Below are positions 24,606 through 32,580 of a stretch of 64,000 nucleotides of DNA, one piece after another. The notes below the pieces were generated by a model. That model saw only the letters and a list, made by a program, of their open reading frames with translations. It did not search any database and was not told where the DNA came from. Both the position numbers and the translations under genes were made by a program. Position 1 is the stretch's first letter. Each line of letters starts with the position of its first letter. This DNA is from Stakelama portus (lineage in GTDB: Bacteria; Pseudomonadota; Alphaproteobacteria; Sphingomonadales; Sphingomonadaceae): assembly GCF_003171655.1 (NCBI RefSeq), contig NZ_QFZL01000003.1, positions 124,001-188,000 on the forward strand. The letters are read 5' to 3'.

Positions 24606-25295
24606 ATGGCGACCCCCCGCACCCTCGCTATATTGCTGCCTGTCCTGCTTACCGGATGCCTGTTCGGCGGCGGTGGCAATGATCGCGTCACCAGCAATCA
24701 GCCGATTCGCCCACGCGCCAGCGGTCCGATCGAGATGGGCGGCGCGCCGACGGCGGAAACCCGGCAATGCGAGGCCGATCTGACACGCGACAATGTCCGT
24801 TTCAGCCCGCTGCCCGATCGCGATTTCGGCGGCGGATGCCTGGTGACGGGCGCAGTCGAGCTGCTCGACATCGGCGTGCCGGTGAGCGGCCTCAAATCGA
24901 TGCGCTGCCCGCTTGCCAAGACATTCACGGCCTGGGTCCAGCATGGCGTCGCGCCGGCCGCGCGCGAGATTCTGGGCAGCCCGCTGGTCAAGGTCGAAAG
25001 CCTGGGCACCTATGCCTGTCGCGGTATCGTCGGGGCGGGCGCCGCGGCTTCGCGGCGACTTTCGGAACATGCCCTCGCCAATGCCGTCGATATTTCGGCA
25101 TTCGTTCTGGCCGATGGTCGCCGGATCACGATCGAGCATGACTGGCATTCGAACGACCCGGCGATTCGCCAGTTTCTTCAGATTATCCAGCGATCGGCCT
25201 GCCGCCGTTTCCGGACGGTGCTGAGCCCGGATTACAATGCCGCCCATTACAACCATTTTCACATGGATATGGGCCGCGGCCCCTTTTGCCGCTGA
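24606..25295 (+). CDS. Extensin-like lipoprotein (extensin-like C-terminal domain)
   Basis: Predicted cell-envelope lipoprotein of 229 residues. The signal peptide ends with the lipobox LLTGC, so Cys18 would be lipidated. The rest matches the extensin-like C-terminal domain: QCEADL, VSGLKSMRCPLAKTF, YACR, LSEHALANAVDISAFVLADGR and a final AAHYNHFHMDMGR. Conserved His and Asp residues in SEHALANAVDI and NHFH recall the M15/VanY-like zinc peptidases, so a peptidoglycan-related hydrolase is possible but unproven. It is divergent from serC. Confidence 0.85.
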   Translation: MATPRTLAILLPVLLTGCLFGGGGNDRVTSNQPIRPRASGPIEMGGAPTAETRQCEADLTRDNVRFSPLPDRDFGGGCLVTGAVELLDIGVPVSGLKSMRCPLAKTFTAWVQHGVAPAAREILGSPLVKVESLGTYACRGIVGAGAAASRRLSEHALANAVDISAFVLADGRRITIEHDWHSNDPAIRQFLQIIQRSACRRFRTVLSPDYNAAHYNHFHMDMGRGPFCR

Positions 25296-25342
25296 CGCCG
25301 CGATGCTTGCGCCGCAGCGCCAATAGAGTATCGCTTGTCCAA

Positions 25343-26227
25343 ATGAACGAAGATGCACGCGTCCCGTCCCGCGTATTCCGACGGGCCGAAGAAGATGCCG
25401 AGTCCGCGCGTACCGCCGGCGGAGGCACTCCCCAGACCGAAGACCCCGCATATCGGCTCGCTTTTCAGGATCTCGATTTCCTGCTGCGCGAAGATTTGCG
25501 CCCGGTGCGCTTTCAGCTCGAATTGCTCAAGCCGACATTGCTGCTCGACGAAGCGGAAATCGAATCGCTGTTCGTCATCTATGGCTCGGCGCGCATTCCC
25601 GAGCCGTACAAGGCGCAATCGCTGCTCGAACTGGCCGACACGCCCGAATCGAAGCGTGTGGCCGAGCGGCTGGTCGCCAAGTCCAAATATTATGATGTCG
25701 CCCGCGAACTCGGGCGGCTGGCCAGCGGCTGCCCGCGCGACGAAAACGGCAAGCGCCACTTCGTCGTCTGTTCGGGCGGCGGCCCTTCGATCATGGAAGC
25801 GGCGAATCGCGGCGCGTGCGACATGGGCTGCGAAACCGTCGGCCTCAACATCGTGTTGCCGCACGAACAGGCGCCCAATCCCTATGTGACGCCGCACCTC
25901 AGCTTCCAGTTCCACTATTTCGCGCTGCGCAAGATGCATTTCCTGCTGCGCGCGCGCGCTGTTGCCGTGTTTCCGGGCGGATTCGGGACGTTCGACGAAT
26001 CATTCGAACTGCTGACGCTGATCCAGACGGGCAAGATCGAACCGATTCCGGTGCTTTTCTATGGCAAGGAATTCTGGACCCGCGTCGTCAATTTCGAAGC
26101 GCTGGTGGAGGAAGGGGTGATCTCGCCGCGCGATCTCAACCTCTTCCACTTCGTCGAAACCGCCGAGGAAGGCTGGGAGATCGTCCAGAATTTCTGGCGC
26201 AACCGGCGCGATTCGCAGCAGGACTGA
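25343..26227 (+). CDS. LOG family protein (TIGR00730-like)
   Basis: Rossmann-fold protein of 294 residues with the lysine-decarboxylase-like signature PGGFGTFDESFELL and the nucleotide-binding block CSGGGPSIMEAANRGA. Family members are cytokinin-activating phosphoribohydrolases (LONELY GUY) or nucleotide 5'-monophosphate nucleosidases; earlier labels as lysine decarboxylase are wrong. An N-terminal acidic extension of about 40 residues precedes the domain. The ATG at 25343 is used although the frame opens earlier. Followed by a strong bidirectional terminator. Confidence 0.9.
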   Translation: MNEDARVPSRVFRRAEEDAESARTAGGGTPQTEDPAYRLAFQDLDFLLREDLRPVRFQLELLKPTLLLDEAEIESLFVIYGSARIPEPYKAQSLLELADTPESKRVAERLVAKSKYYDVARELGRLASGCPRDENGKRHFVVCSGGGPSIMEAANRGACDMGCETVGLNIVLPHEQAPNPYVTPHLSFQFHYFALRKMHFLLRARAVAVFPGGFGTFDESFELLTLIQTGKIEPIPVLFYGKEFWTRVVNFEALVEEGVISPRDLNLFHFVETAEEGWEIVQNFWRNRRDSQQD

Positions 26228-26247
26228 ACGCCCGCTACGCGCCAAGC

Positions 26248-26284
26248 AAAAAGGCCGCTCCCCGATTGGGGCAGCGGCCTTTTT
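26248..26284. terminator. Intrinsic terminator between LOG gene and cytochrome c gene
   Basis: A long stem AAAAAGGCCGCT-CCCC / GGGG-C-AGCGGCCTTTTT with a GATT loop lies between two convergent genes, flanked further by AAGC and GCTT. Runs of five A and five T make it efficient in both directions. Confidence 0.9.
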
Positions 26285-26302
26285 CTTGCTTGGTCCGAAC
26301 GG

Positions 26303-26953
26303 TTATTCGGCGGTGGCTTCGGCGGGAGCCGCCTCGTTCGATACCGCTTCGTCGCCAGCCGCATCGCCCGATTCGGCTGCAGGCGCTTCCGCCCCGTCCG
26401 CCGGAGTCGCTTCTTCTTCGGCCGGGGCCGGAGGCGGCGGGAAGGGCAGGTTCGAACCCTGGGCGTTGAGATAGGCGATCACGTCGGCGCGATCCTGGGG
26501 ATCGGGAATGCCGGCGAACGTCATCTTGGTGCCCGAAGCATATTTGCGCGGGCTGGTCAGCCATTCGTCGAGCGCTTCGAACGTCCAGTCGCCCGGCACG
26601 CTCTTCAGCGCGTCGCTATAGGCGAAATTGCCGAGATGGCCGTGCGGCTTGCCGACCACCGCCCAGAGATTCGGGCCCAAACCATTGGGACCGCCCTGCG
26701 TGTCGGTGTGGCAGGCAGTGCACTTGCCCTTGAAGATCGATTCGCCCTTGGCGAGGTCGACTGCGGCAAGGCGCGTGGCGATCGGCGCCACGGCTTCTTC
26801 GCCGCCGCCTTCGGTTTCCGCCGCCTCGACCGGATAGCCTTCCTTCTCGGGATGATGGTCGATGAAGATACCACCGCTCACGATCGAAAGGCCAAGCGCA
26901 GCGACTGCGCCAGCCAGAGCCCATCCTGCGATCGTATTCGTGCGGTCCTGCAT
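26303..26953 (-). CDS. Membrane-anchored cytochrome c
   Basis: Class I cytochrome c of 216 residues attached by an uncleaved N-terminal helix (about 9-30). The heme site is KCTACH with the axial Met in GTKMTFAGIPDP; GLGPNLWAVVGKPHG and DVIAYLNAQ are typical of the mitochondrial-like c family. It resembles CycM/cy-type membrane cytochromes that carry electrons from the bc1 complex to oxidases. An unusual Ala/Glu/Pro-rich acidic tail of about 45 residues follows the heme domain. ATG at 26953. It is divergent from pheA. Confidence 0.93.
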   Translation of the reverse strand: MQDRTNTIAGWALAGAVAALGLSIVSGGIFIDHHPEKEGYPVEAAETEGGGEEAVAPIATRLAAVDLAKGESIFKGKCTACHTDTQGGPNGLGPNLWAVVGKPHGHLGNFAYSDALKSVPGDWTFEALDEWLTSPRKYASGTKMTFAGIPDPQDRADVIAYLNAQGSNLPFPPPPAPAEEEATPADGAEAPAAESGDAAGDEAVSNEAAPAEATAE

Positions 26954-27059
26954 CTTATCCGGTGCCCCTGGAAGAAAGTGGTGCTCCTTTAGAGCGCCCT
27001 TCCTTCCATCGCAAGCCGGGCTTGCAGACAAACGAAAACAGAGGCAATCGCACCGCCCC

Positions 27060-27953
27060 ATGGAAAATTTCGCAGCACCGGCCCGTCCTATCGTCGCCGA
27101 AATGATCGAGAAGGCGGCAAAAGAGCCGCACCGGGCCGTCGCCTTTCAGGGCGCACCGGGCGCCAATTCGCATCTGGCCGCGCTCGAAGCCTTTCCCGAT
27201 TGCCTGCCGCTGCCCTGTTTCAGTTTCGAGGATGCGATCGACGCAGTACGCGAAGGGCGCGCCGATTGCGCGCTGATCCCGATCGAAAATTCGCTGCATG
27301 GCCGCGTCGCCGACATGCATTTCCTGCTGCCCGAATCGGGACTGGTGATCACCGGCGAGCATTTCCGCCAGATTCGCCACGCGCTGCTCGGCACCGGCGC
27401 GATCGAGGATGTTCGCGAGGCGATGAGCCATGTCCAGGCGCTCGGCCAGTGCCGCCACTGGCTGAAGGAACACGGGATCAAGCCTGTGGCCTATCCAGAC
27501 ACGGCGGGTGCGGCAGCGGTCGTCGCCGAACTCAACGACCCGGCGATCGCCGCGCTCGCGCCGGCGGGATCGGCCGGAATCTATGGCCTGGACGTGCTGG
27601 CCGATGATCTTGCCGATGCCGATCATAATATGACGCGCTTCGTCGTGCTTGCGCGGGCGGCGGGCCCGATCGCGGGCGAGGGGCCGTTCATGACGACCTT
27701 CATATTCGAAGTCCGCAATATCCCCGCCGCGCTCTACAAGGCGCTGGGCGGGTTCGCGACCAACGGCGTCAACATGACCAAGCTGGAAAGCTATCAGCGC
27801 GGCGCGAGCTTTGCGGCTTCGGAATTTTATGCCGATATCGTCGGGCGCCCCGGCGACCCGGCAGTCGATCGCGCGCTCGAGGAACTGGGCTTCCACACCA
27901 AATGGGTGCGGTTGCTCGGCACCTATGCCCAGGCGCGCGCGCGTCCCGACTGA
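27060..27953 (+). CDS. pheA: Prephenate dehydratase
   Basis: Converts prephenate to phenylpyruvate in phenylalanine synthesis. The 297-residue monofunctional enzyme has a PDT domain (AFQGAPGANSHLAA, IPIENSLHGRV, and the catalytic TRF in DHNMTRFVVL) and a C-terminal ACT domain (GFATNGVNMTKLESYQRG) for feedback by phenylalanine. The usual ESRP of the ACT domain reads ESYQ here, as in many alphaproteobacterial enzymes. There is no chorismate mutase domain. The ATG at 27060 follows a Gly/Ala-poor leader. It converges on nudC three bases later. Confidence 0.96.
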   Translation: MENFAAPARPIVAEMIEKAAKEPHRAVAFQGAPGANSHLAALEAFPDCLPLPCFSFEDAIDAVREGRADCALIPIENSLHGRVADMHFLLPESGLVITGEHFRQIRHALLGTGAIEDVREAMSHVQALGQCRHWLKEHGIKPVAYPDTAGAAAVVAELNDPAIAALAPAGSAGIYGLDVLADDLADADHNMTRFVVLARAAGPIAGEGPFMTTFIFEVRNIPAALYKALGGFATNGVNMTKLESYQRGASFAASEFYADIVGRPGDPAVDRALEELGFHTKWVRLLGTYAQARARPD

Positions 27954-27956
27954 CGG

Positions 27957-28823
27957 TTATTCGACTCCGGCCCAGACACTGAGCAGCGTGTGCGCGATGG
28001 CGATCGGCGGCGGCGCGCCGAACGGCGCATCGGGATCGCCCGCCAGCGCCGCGCGCACTTCGTCGCGCGTGAACCAGCGCGCATCCTCGATCTCATTGGG
28101 ATCGATGGTGATGCGGTCGTCCAGCGCTTCCCCGACACAGGCGATCATCAGCGAAGACGGAAACGGCCAGGGCTGGCTGGCGATATAGCGGACATTGGCG
28201 ACGCGAACGCCCGATTCCTCCAGCGTTTCGCGCGCCACCGCTTCCTCGATCGATTCGCCCGGTTCCAGAAAACCCGCCAGCGCCGAATAGCGCCCCGGCG
28301 CCCAGCTCGCCTGACGTCCGAGCAGTGCGCGCCCGTCATGTTCGGCGATCATGATCACGACCGGATCGGTGCGCGGATAATGTTCGGCGCCGCAATTGCC
28401 GCATTTGCGCGCCCATCCGGCGCGGAACGGCGCGGTTTCATGACCGCACCGGGCGCAGAATCCATGCCGCTTGTGCCAGTCGGAAACACTGCGCGCGGCG
28501 GCATAAAGCGCCGCTTCCCATTCGGGCAGCCGCGTGATCGCATCGAAAATACCGCCATGGCGCGCACCATCGGCAGGCTGCGGATCGAGCCGTGTGAAAT
28601 GCGCGACATCGTCGATCAGCCCCAGCAGGATGAGCGGTTCGCCGTCATCAACCGTCTGAAGCGGGGTCCAGCCGAGCCGGTCTTCGACCAGCACCGGATC
28701 GAGACCGTTCAGATCGAGCAGTTTCGCACGCGGATCCCGCCGGACCTTTTCCAGCGCGGCGGCATCGTGGCGCAGCCAGTCGGCGCGATCGACGATCCCG
28801 CCGGTAAATCCCGGCGCCTTCAC
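27957..28823 (-). CDS. nudC: NADH pyrophosphatase (Nudix, NudC type)
   Basis: Hydrolyses NADH to NMNH and AMP; members also remove NAD caps from RNA. The 288-residue product has an N-terminal NudC domain, a zinc ribbon (FCARCGHET and KCGNCGAEHYPR) and the Nudix box GFLEPGESIEEAVARETLEESG. The NudC-specific SQPWPFPSSLM motif follows. The GTG at 28823 overlaps the stop of the serine hydrolase gene (GTGA) and is preferred over an upstream ATG inside that gene. Third gene of a tightly packed mutY-hydrolase-nudC run. Confidence 0.93.
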   Translation of the reverse strand: MKAPGFTGGIVDRADWLRHDAAALEKVRRDPRAKLLDLNGLDPVLVEDRLGWTPLQTVDDGEPLILLGLIDDVAHFTRLDPQPADGARHGGIFDAITRLPEWEAALYAAARSVSDWHKRHGFCARCGHETAPFRAGWARKCGNCGAEHYPRTDPVVIMIAEHDGRALLGRQASWAPGRYSALAGFLEPGESIEEAVARETLEESGVRVANVRYIASQPWPFPSSLMIACVGEALDDRITIDPNEIEDARWFTRDEVRAALAGDPDAPFGAPPPIAIAHTLLSVWAGVE

Positions 28824-30133
28824 CGCGCCATGTCTGCATAGACGGCACCGACCGAATCGGCACGCAGCGGCCATTTGTCGGGCGGCATGAAATTGACCAT
28901 CACCGTGCCGCGTACGCCATTGGTCGGATCGACCCAGGCGACGGTTCCCGCCGCCCCGCCCCAGCCATAGGTGCCCTTGCCCGCACCGCCCGGCACGCTG
29001 ACCAGATAGACCGACCCGCCCGCGCCATAGCCCAGATTTCCGCCCGTCGTACCGCCGGTAACGCCGCCGATCCCGCCGAACTGCACCCCTTCGGGCAACA
29101 GGTTCGACATGGCGAGCTGCACCGTTTCGGGCTTCATCACCCGCACGCCGTCCAGTTCGCCTTGGTTGAGGAGCATGTGAAGGAACCGGTCATAATCGCG
29201 CGCCGACATCACCAGCCCCGCGCCACCATAGGGAAAGCTCGGCGGCTGAAGGAAAACCGATGCCTGGCGCGGATCGATCGGAATGCGGCGCGACCCCAGA
29301 TAGAAATAATTGGTCGCGAGCCGCCCCGCCGCGCTTTCGGGCACGGTCCAATAGCTCGATTTCATGCCGAGCGGATCGAATATCCGCTGTTGCACGAATG
29401 CGTCGAACGGCATGCCGCTCGCCACTTCGATCACGCGGCCCATCACGTCGAGGCCGATCGAATAGCTCCATTTGGTGCCCGGATCGGCGATCAGCGGAAG
29501 CGTCGCCACGCGATCGGCGAATTCGGCGAGCGTTTCGGGACGCGTCTTTCGGAATTCGACTTCCTGCTGCACATTCACCTGGCCGGGATTGATGCCCAGC
29601 CGGTTATATTCGGCGAGCAACGGCCCGGTCGTGATGATCGAATAGCCCAGCCCGGCGGTGTGCGTCAGCAAATGGCGAATCGTGATCGGCCGCGCGGCGG
29701 GCCGGCTGTCGAGGCTGTTCTCCGGGTCGGTCAGCACGCGCATCTGCGCAAAGCCGGGGATGAAATCGGAAACCGGCTGGTCGAGCCCGATCTTACCCTC
29801 TTCGATCAGGATCATCGCCGCCATCGCCGTGATCGGCTTGGTCATCGAATAGACGCGCCACAGCGAATCGGCATCCGCAGCGGGCGCATCGGCTTGCTCG
29901 GCGATCCGCCCCGCGCTGACGAAAACCGGGTCGCCGCGTCCGCCATAGGCGATGACGATGCCCGGCACCTTGTCCTCGGCGACATAGCGGTCGGCCAGCG
30001 CCTGGGTTTCGACCGAGGCGGGAACCATGGCGGCGACGGGCGGCGTACGAACGCTTGTCTGGCCGATACAGGCTGTGGTGGCGAGCAGCGCGGCGGCGAT
30101 GCCGGCAAGGCCGAAACGGTTCAGATTGCGCAT
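28820..30133 (-). CDS. Serine hydrolase of the beta-lactamase class C/esterase family
   Basis: A 437-residue envelope hydrolase. The N-terminus MRNLNRFGLAGIAAALLATTAC is a lipoprotein signal, so Cys22 may be lipidated. The SxxK catalytic motif is VYSMTKP; the YxN position reads YSI in KWSYSIGLDV, as in EstB-like esterases, and a GWGGAAGT block stands for the third motif. Likely a D-aminopeptidase or esterase rather than a true beta-lactamase. It begins within the last codons of mutY (13-base overlap) and ends over the GTG of nudC, so the three are one operon. Confidence 0.88.
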   Translation of the reverse strand: MRNLNRFGLAGIAAALLATTACIGQTSVRTPPVAAMVPASVETQALADRYVAEDKVPGIVIAYGGRGDPVFVSAGRIAEQADAPAADADSLWRVYSMTKPITAMAAMILIEEGKIGLDQPVSDFIPGFAQMRVLTDPENSLDSRPAARPITIRHLLTHTAGLGYSIITTGPLLAEYNRLGINPGQVNVQQEVEFRKTRPETLAEFADRVATLPLIADPGTKWSYSIGLDVMGRVIEVASGMPFDAFVQQRIFDPLGMKSSYWTVPESAAGRLATNYFYLGSRRIPIDPRQASVFLQPPSFPYGGAGLVMSARDYDRFLHMLLNQGELDGVRVMKPETVQLAMSNLLPEGVQFGGIGGVTGGTTGGNLGYGAGGSVYLVSVPGGAGKGTYGWGGAAGTVAWVDPTNGVRGTVMVNFMPPDKWPLRADSVGAVYADMAR

Positions 30134-31191
30134 CTTTCTCTCCCGAATGCGCGGGCGGCCTTGGCAAACACCGTCGGCAATCCCGCCGCTTCCATCTCGT
30201 CCACCGGCCACCATATGCCGCTGTCGATTTCAGGTCGCACGGTTACGCTGGTCTTCGCAAGCGCGACGTCGAGCCGGAAATGGGTAAAGCCATGGCTGAC
30301 GATCGTTTCGGAAATATGCCAGTCGGCACGGACCGGCGCGCCTTCGGTTCCCGGCGGCGTTGCCTGCCAGGGTCCGGTCGGCAGCGCGCGCATGCCGCCC
30401 AGCAATCCCTTGTCCGGCCGCCGCACCAGCAGCACCGCGCCGTCCTGTTCGACCCAGAAAAAAGTGCCGTGCCGCTGCGGGCGCACAGCCTTGGGCGTCT
30501 TGCGCGGATAGGTTTCCGGCGCGCCTTCGGCAAAGGCCGCGCAATCGCGCTGCAATGGGCATAGCAGGCATTTGGGCGCGCGCGCGGTGCAGATCATGCT
30601 GCCCAGATCCATCATCGCCTGCGCGAAATCGCCGGCCCGGCGTTCCGGCGTGATCGTGTCGGCCAGCGCGTGGATGCGCGGCTTGGCGGCCGGAAGCGGC
30701 GCTTCGAGCGCGAACAGGCGCGAAACGACGCGCTCGACATTGGCATCGACCACCACCGCGCGTTCGCCGAACGCGATCGCGGCGACCGCCGCCGCCGTAT
30801 AGCCGCCGATGCCGGGCAGCGCGCGAAGTTCCGATTCGGTGCGCGGCAATGCGCCGCCATGGTCCTGCGCCACCGCACGGGCACAGGCGAGCAGGTTGCG
30901 GGCCCGCGCATAATAGCCAAGCCCCGCCCATGCCGCCATCAGATCGGCGTCCTCCGCCGCAGCCAGCGCAGCGAAATCGGGCCAGCGCGCCGTGAATTTC
31001 TCGAAATAGGGCTTCACGGTCGCGACCTGGGTCTGTTGCAGCATCACTTCGGACAGCCAGACGCGATAGGGATCGGCGGGCGGCGCGCCGGGGGGCGCGC
31101 GCCAGGGCAATTCGCGGGCATGCGCATCGTACCAGGCGAGCAGATCGCGCGCCGGATCGGACTTTCGGGCGCGAGGAAGATTGTCGGACAC
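30121..31191 (-). CDS. mutY: A/G-specific adenine DNA glycosylase
   Basis: Removes adenine mispaired with 8-oxoguanine. The 356-residue protein has the helix-hairpin-helix LPGIGGYTAAAVAAIAFG, the catalytic Glu in WLSEVMLQQTQV, the Asp in VVVDANVERV and the iron-sulphur ligand pattern C-x6-C-x2-C-x5-C in CTARAPKCLLCPLQRDC. The C-terminal Nudix-like domain that reads 8-oxoG is present (FFWVEQDGAVLLVRRPDKGLLGGM). The open frame runs far upstream; the GTG at 31191 starts VSDNLPR and leaves 28 bases to the divergent DUF721 gene. Leads the operon with the serine hydrolase and nudC. Confidence 0.95.
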   Translation of the reverse strand: MSDNLPRARKSDPARDLLAWYDAHARELPWRAPPGAPPADPYRVWLSEVMLQQTQVATVKPYFEKFTARWPDFAALAAAEDADLMAAWAGLGYYARARNLLACARAVAQDHGGALPRTESELRALPGIGGYTAAAVAAIAFGERAVVVDANVERVVSRLFALEAPLPAAKPRIHALADTITPERRAGDFAQAMMDLGSMICTARAPKCLLCPLQRDCAAFAEGAPETYPRKTPKAVRPQRHGTFFWVEQDGAVLLVRRPDKGLLGGMRALPTGPWQATPPGTEGAPVRADWHISETIVSHGFTHFRLDVALAKTSVTVRPEIDSGIWWPVDEMEAAGLPTVFAKAARAFGRERCAI

Positions 31192-31219
31192 ACCCCGGCT
31201 ATGGCATGGGTGGCAGCTA

Positions 31220-31753
31220 ATGAAAAAGCCCGTCCCCACTTCTTCGCGAAAATCGGCCGCCGAGCCGCAGCGCAGCCTGCGCCCGCGGCCCGTCGCCGAG
31301 CTGTTGCCGGACGTTGGGCGCGCCACATTCCGCAAATTCGGTTTCGTCCAGCATTCGGTGGTGAGCCGCTGGCGCGAAATCGTCGGCGAACGCTTTGCCG
31401 GGGTTTCCGCGCCGGAATCGATTCGCTTCCCGCACGGCAAGCGCGCCGAAGGCGTGCTGACATTGGTGACCGGCGGCGCGCATGCGCCGATGCTCCAGCA
31501 TCTGGGTCCCGAGATCGTCGAACGCGTCAATCGCTTCTTCGGCTATCCCGCCATCGCCCGTGTGGCGATTCGCCATGGCGAAGTGCCACGCGCGCCACAG
31601 CCCCCCGCCCGGCCCGTTCCCGCGCCGATATCGGAAGAGCTGAGCGAAAGCCTGCGCCATATCACCGATCCCGAACTGCGCGCCGTGCTCGAAGCGCTGG
31701 CCGCCGGGGTTTCGAAATCGACCCATATTCCCAAGCTGGGCAAGATCAGCTGA
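31220..31753 (+). CDS. DUF721 protein, DciA-like helicase loader
   Basis: A 177-residue protein with the DUF721 core: SVVSRWREIVGERFAGVSAPESIRFPHGKRAEGVLTL then GAHAPMLQHLGPEIVERVNRFFGY. DUF721 proteins of the DciA type load the replicative helicase DnaB in bacteria without DnaC or DnaI, which includes alphaproteobacteria. The C-terminal third is proline-rich followed by a short helix region. ATG at 31220 preferred; an upstream in-frame start would overlap the mutY start region. First of a rightward run with the DsbA-like lipoprotein and smc. Confidence 0.82.
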   Translation: MKKPVPTSSRKSAAEPQRSLRPRPVAELLPDVGRATFRKFGFVQHSVVSRWREIVGERFAGVSAPESIRFPHGKRAEGVLTLVTGGAHAPMLQHLGPEIVERVNRFFGYPAIARVAIRHGEVPRAPQPPARPVPAPISEELSESLRHITDPELRAVLEALAAGVSKSTHIPKLGKIS

Positions 31754-31794
31754 GATACCTGCCCCGCCCGTTCGCATAACCGGAGAGAATTGAG

Positions 31795-32550
31795 ATGCGT
31801 TCCGTCTTCCGCTTCCTGCCCATCGCCCTTGCCGCGCCCTTGCTGATGCTTGCCGGATGCGGCGGCGGCAATGCCAATACCACCGCCAGCCTTCAGGGCG
31901 ACCCGGTCGCCAATGTCGCCGCGGCCGAAGGCACGCCCTGGACCGAAGTCGTCAGCAAGACCGAAGAGGGCGGCTATCGCGTCGGCAATCCCGATGCGCC
32001 GATCAAGTTCGTCGAATATGGCTCGCGCAGCTGCCCGGCCTGTGCCGCATTCGCGACCACCAGCTATAAGCCGCTGATGGAAAATTATGTAGCTACTGGG
32101 CGGGTCAGCTATGAATTTCGTGACTATCTGCTTCACCCGCAGGATCTGGGCGTAGCCTTGCTCGGCCGCTGCGTGGCGAAGGAGCGTTTCTTCCCGATGC
32201 TCGATCAGATGTACGTCGCCCAGCCGCAGTTCAACCGCACCGCCCAGGGCCTTTCGCAGCAGACGGTTGTGCAGATTCAGAGCCTGCCGGCGCCGCAGGC
32301 CGCGAAGATGTGGGCCCAACAGCTCGGCTATGTCGATTTCGTCAAGCAGCGCGGCGTGCCGCAGGCAAAGGTCGATCAGTGCCTGAACGATCAGGCCGCC
32401 GTGACCGAACTGACTTCGATGCTCCGCTATGCCTCGAACGAGCTTGGCGTGAACAGCACGCCGACCTTCTTCATCAATGGTGAGAAGGTGCCCAGCGGCA
32501 TCGTCTGGTCCGACATCGAACCGCAGATCCGGGCGGCCGGCGCGCGTTAA
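31795..32550 (+). CDS. DsbA-family thioredoxin-fold lipoprotein
   Basis: Predicted periplasmic thiol oxidoreductase of 251 residues. A lipobox LLMLAGC places a lipidated Cys at about residue 22. The thioredoxin fold is disrupted by a helical insertion as in DsbA, with active site SCPAC and cis-Pro motif VNSTPTFFING near the C-terminus. The CPAC dipeptide is typical of the thioredoxin_4 group often encoded before smc in sphingomonads. With DsbB at 38828 it may serve cytochrome and envelope protein oxidation. 41 bases after the DUF721 gene and 30 before smc. Confidence 0.92.
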   Translation: MRSVFRFLPIALAAPLLMLAGCGGGNANTTASLQGDPVANVAAAEGTPWTEVVSKTEEGGYRVGNPDAPIKFVEYGSRSCPACAAFATTSYKPLMENYVATGRVSYEFRDYLLHPQDLGVALLGRCVAKERFFPMLDQMYVAQPQFNRTAQGLSQQTVVQIQSLPAPQAAKMWAQQLGYVDFVKQRGVPQAKVDQCLNDQAAVTELTSMLRYASNELGVNSTPTFFINGEKVPSGIVWSDIEPQIRAAGAR

Positions 32551-32580
32551 GGCGCACCGGCGAACGGCGCGGGAGCGGCG

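Noticed and set aside
28820-30133. True beta-lactamase (antibiotic resistance gene)
   Set aside because: The SxxK motif is present but the YxN and KTG motifs are altered, and the lipoprotein form is typical of esterases or aminopeptidases.
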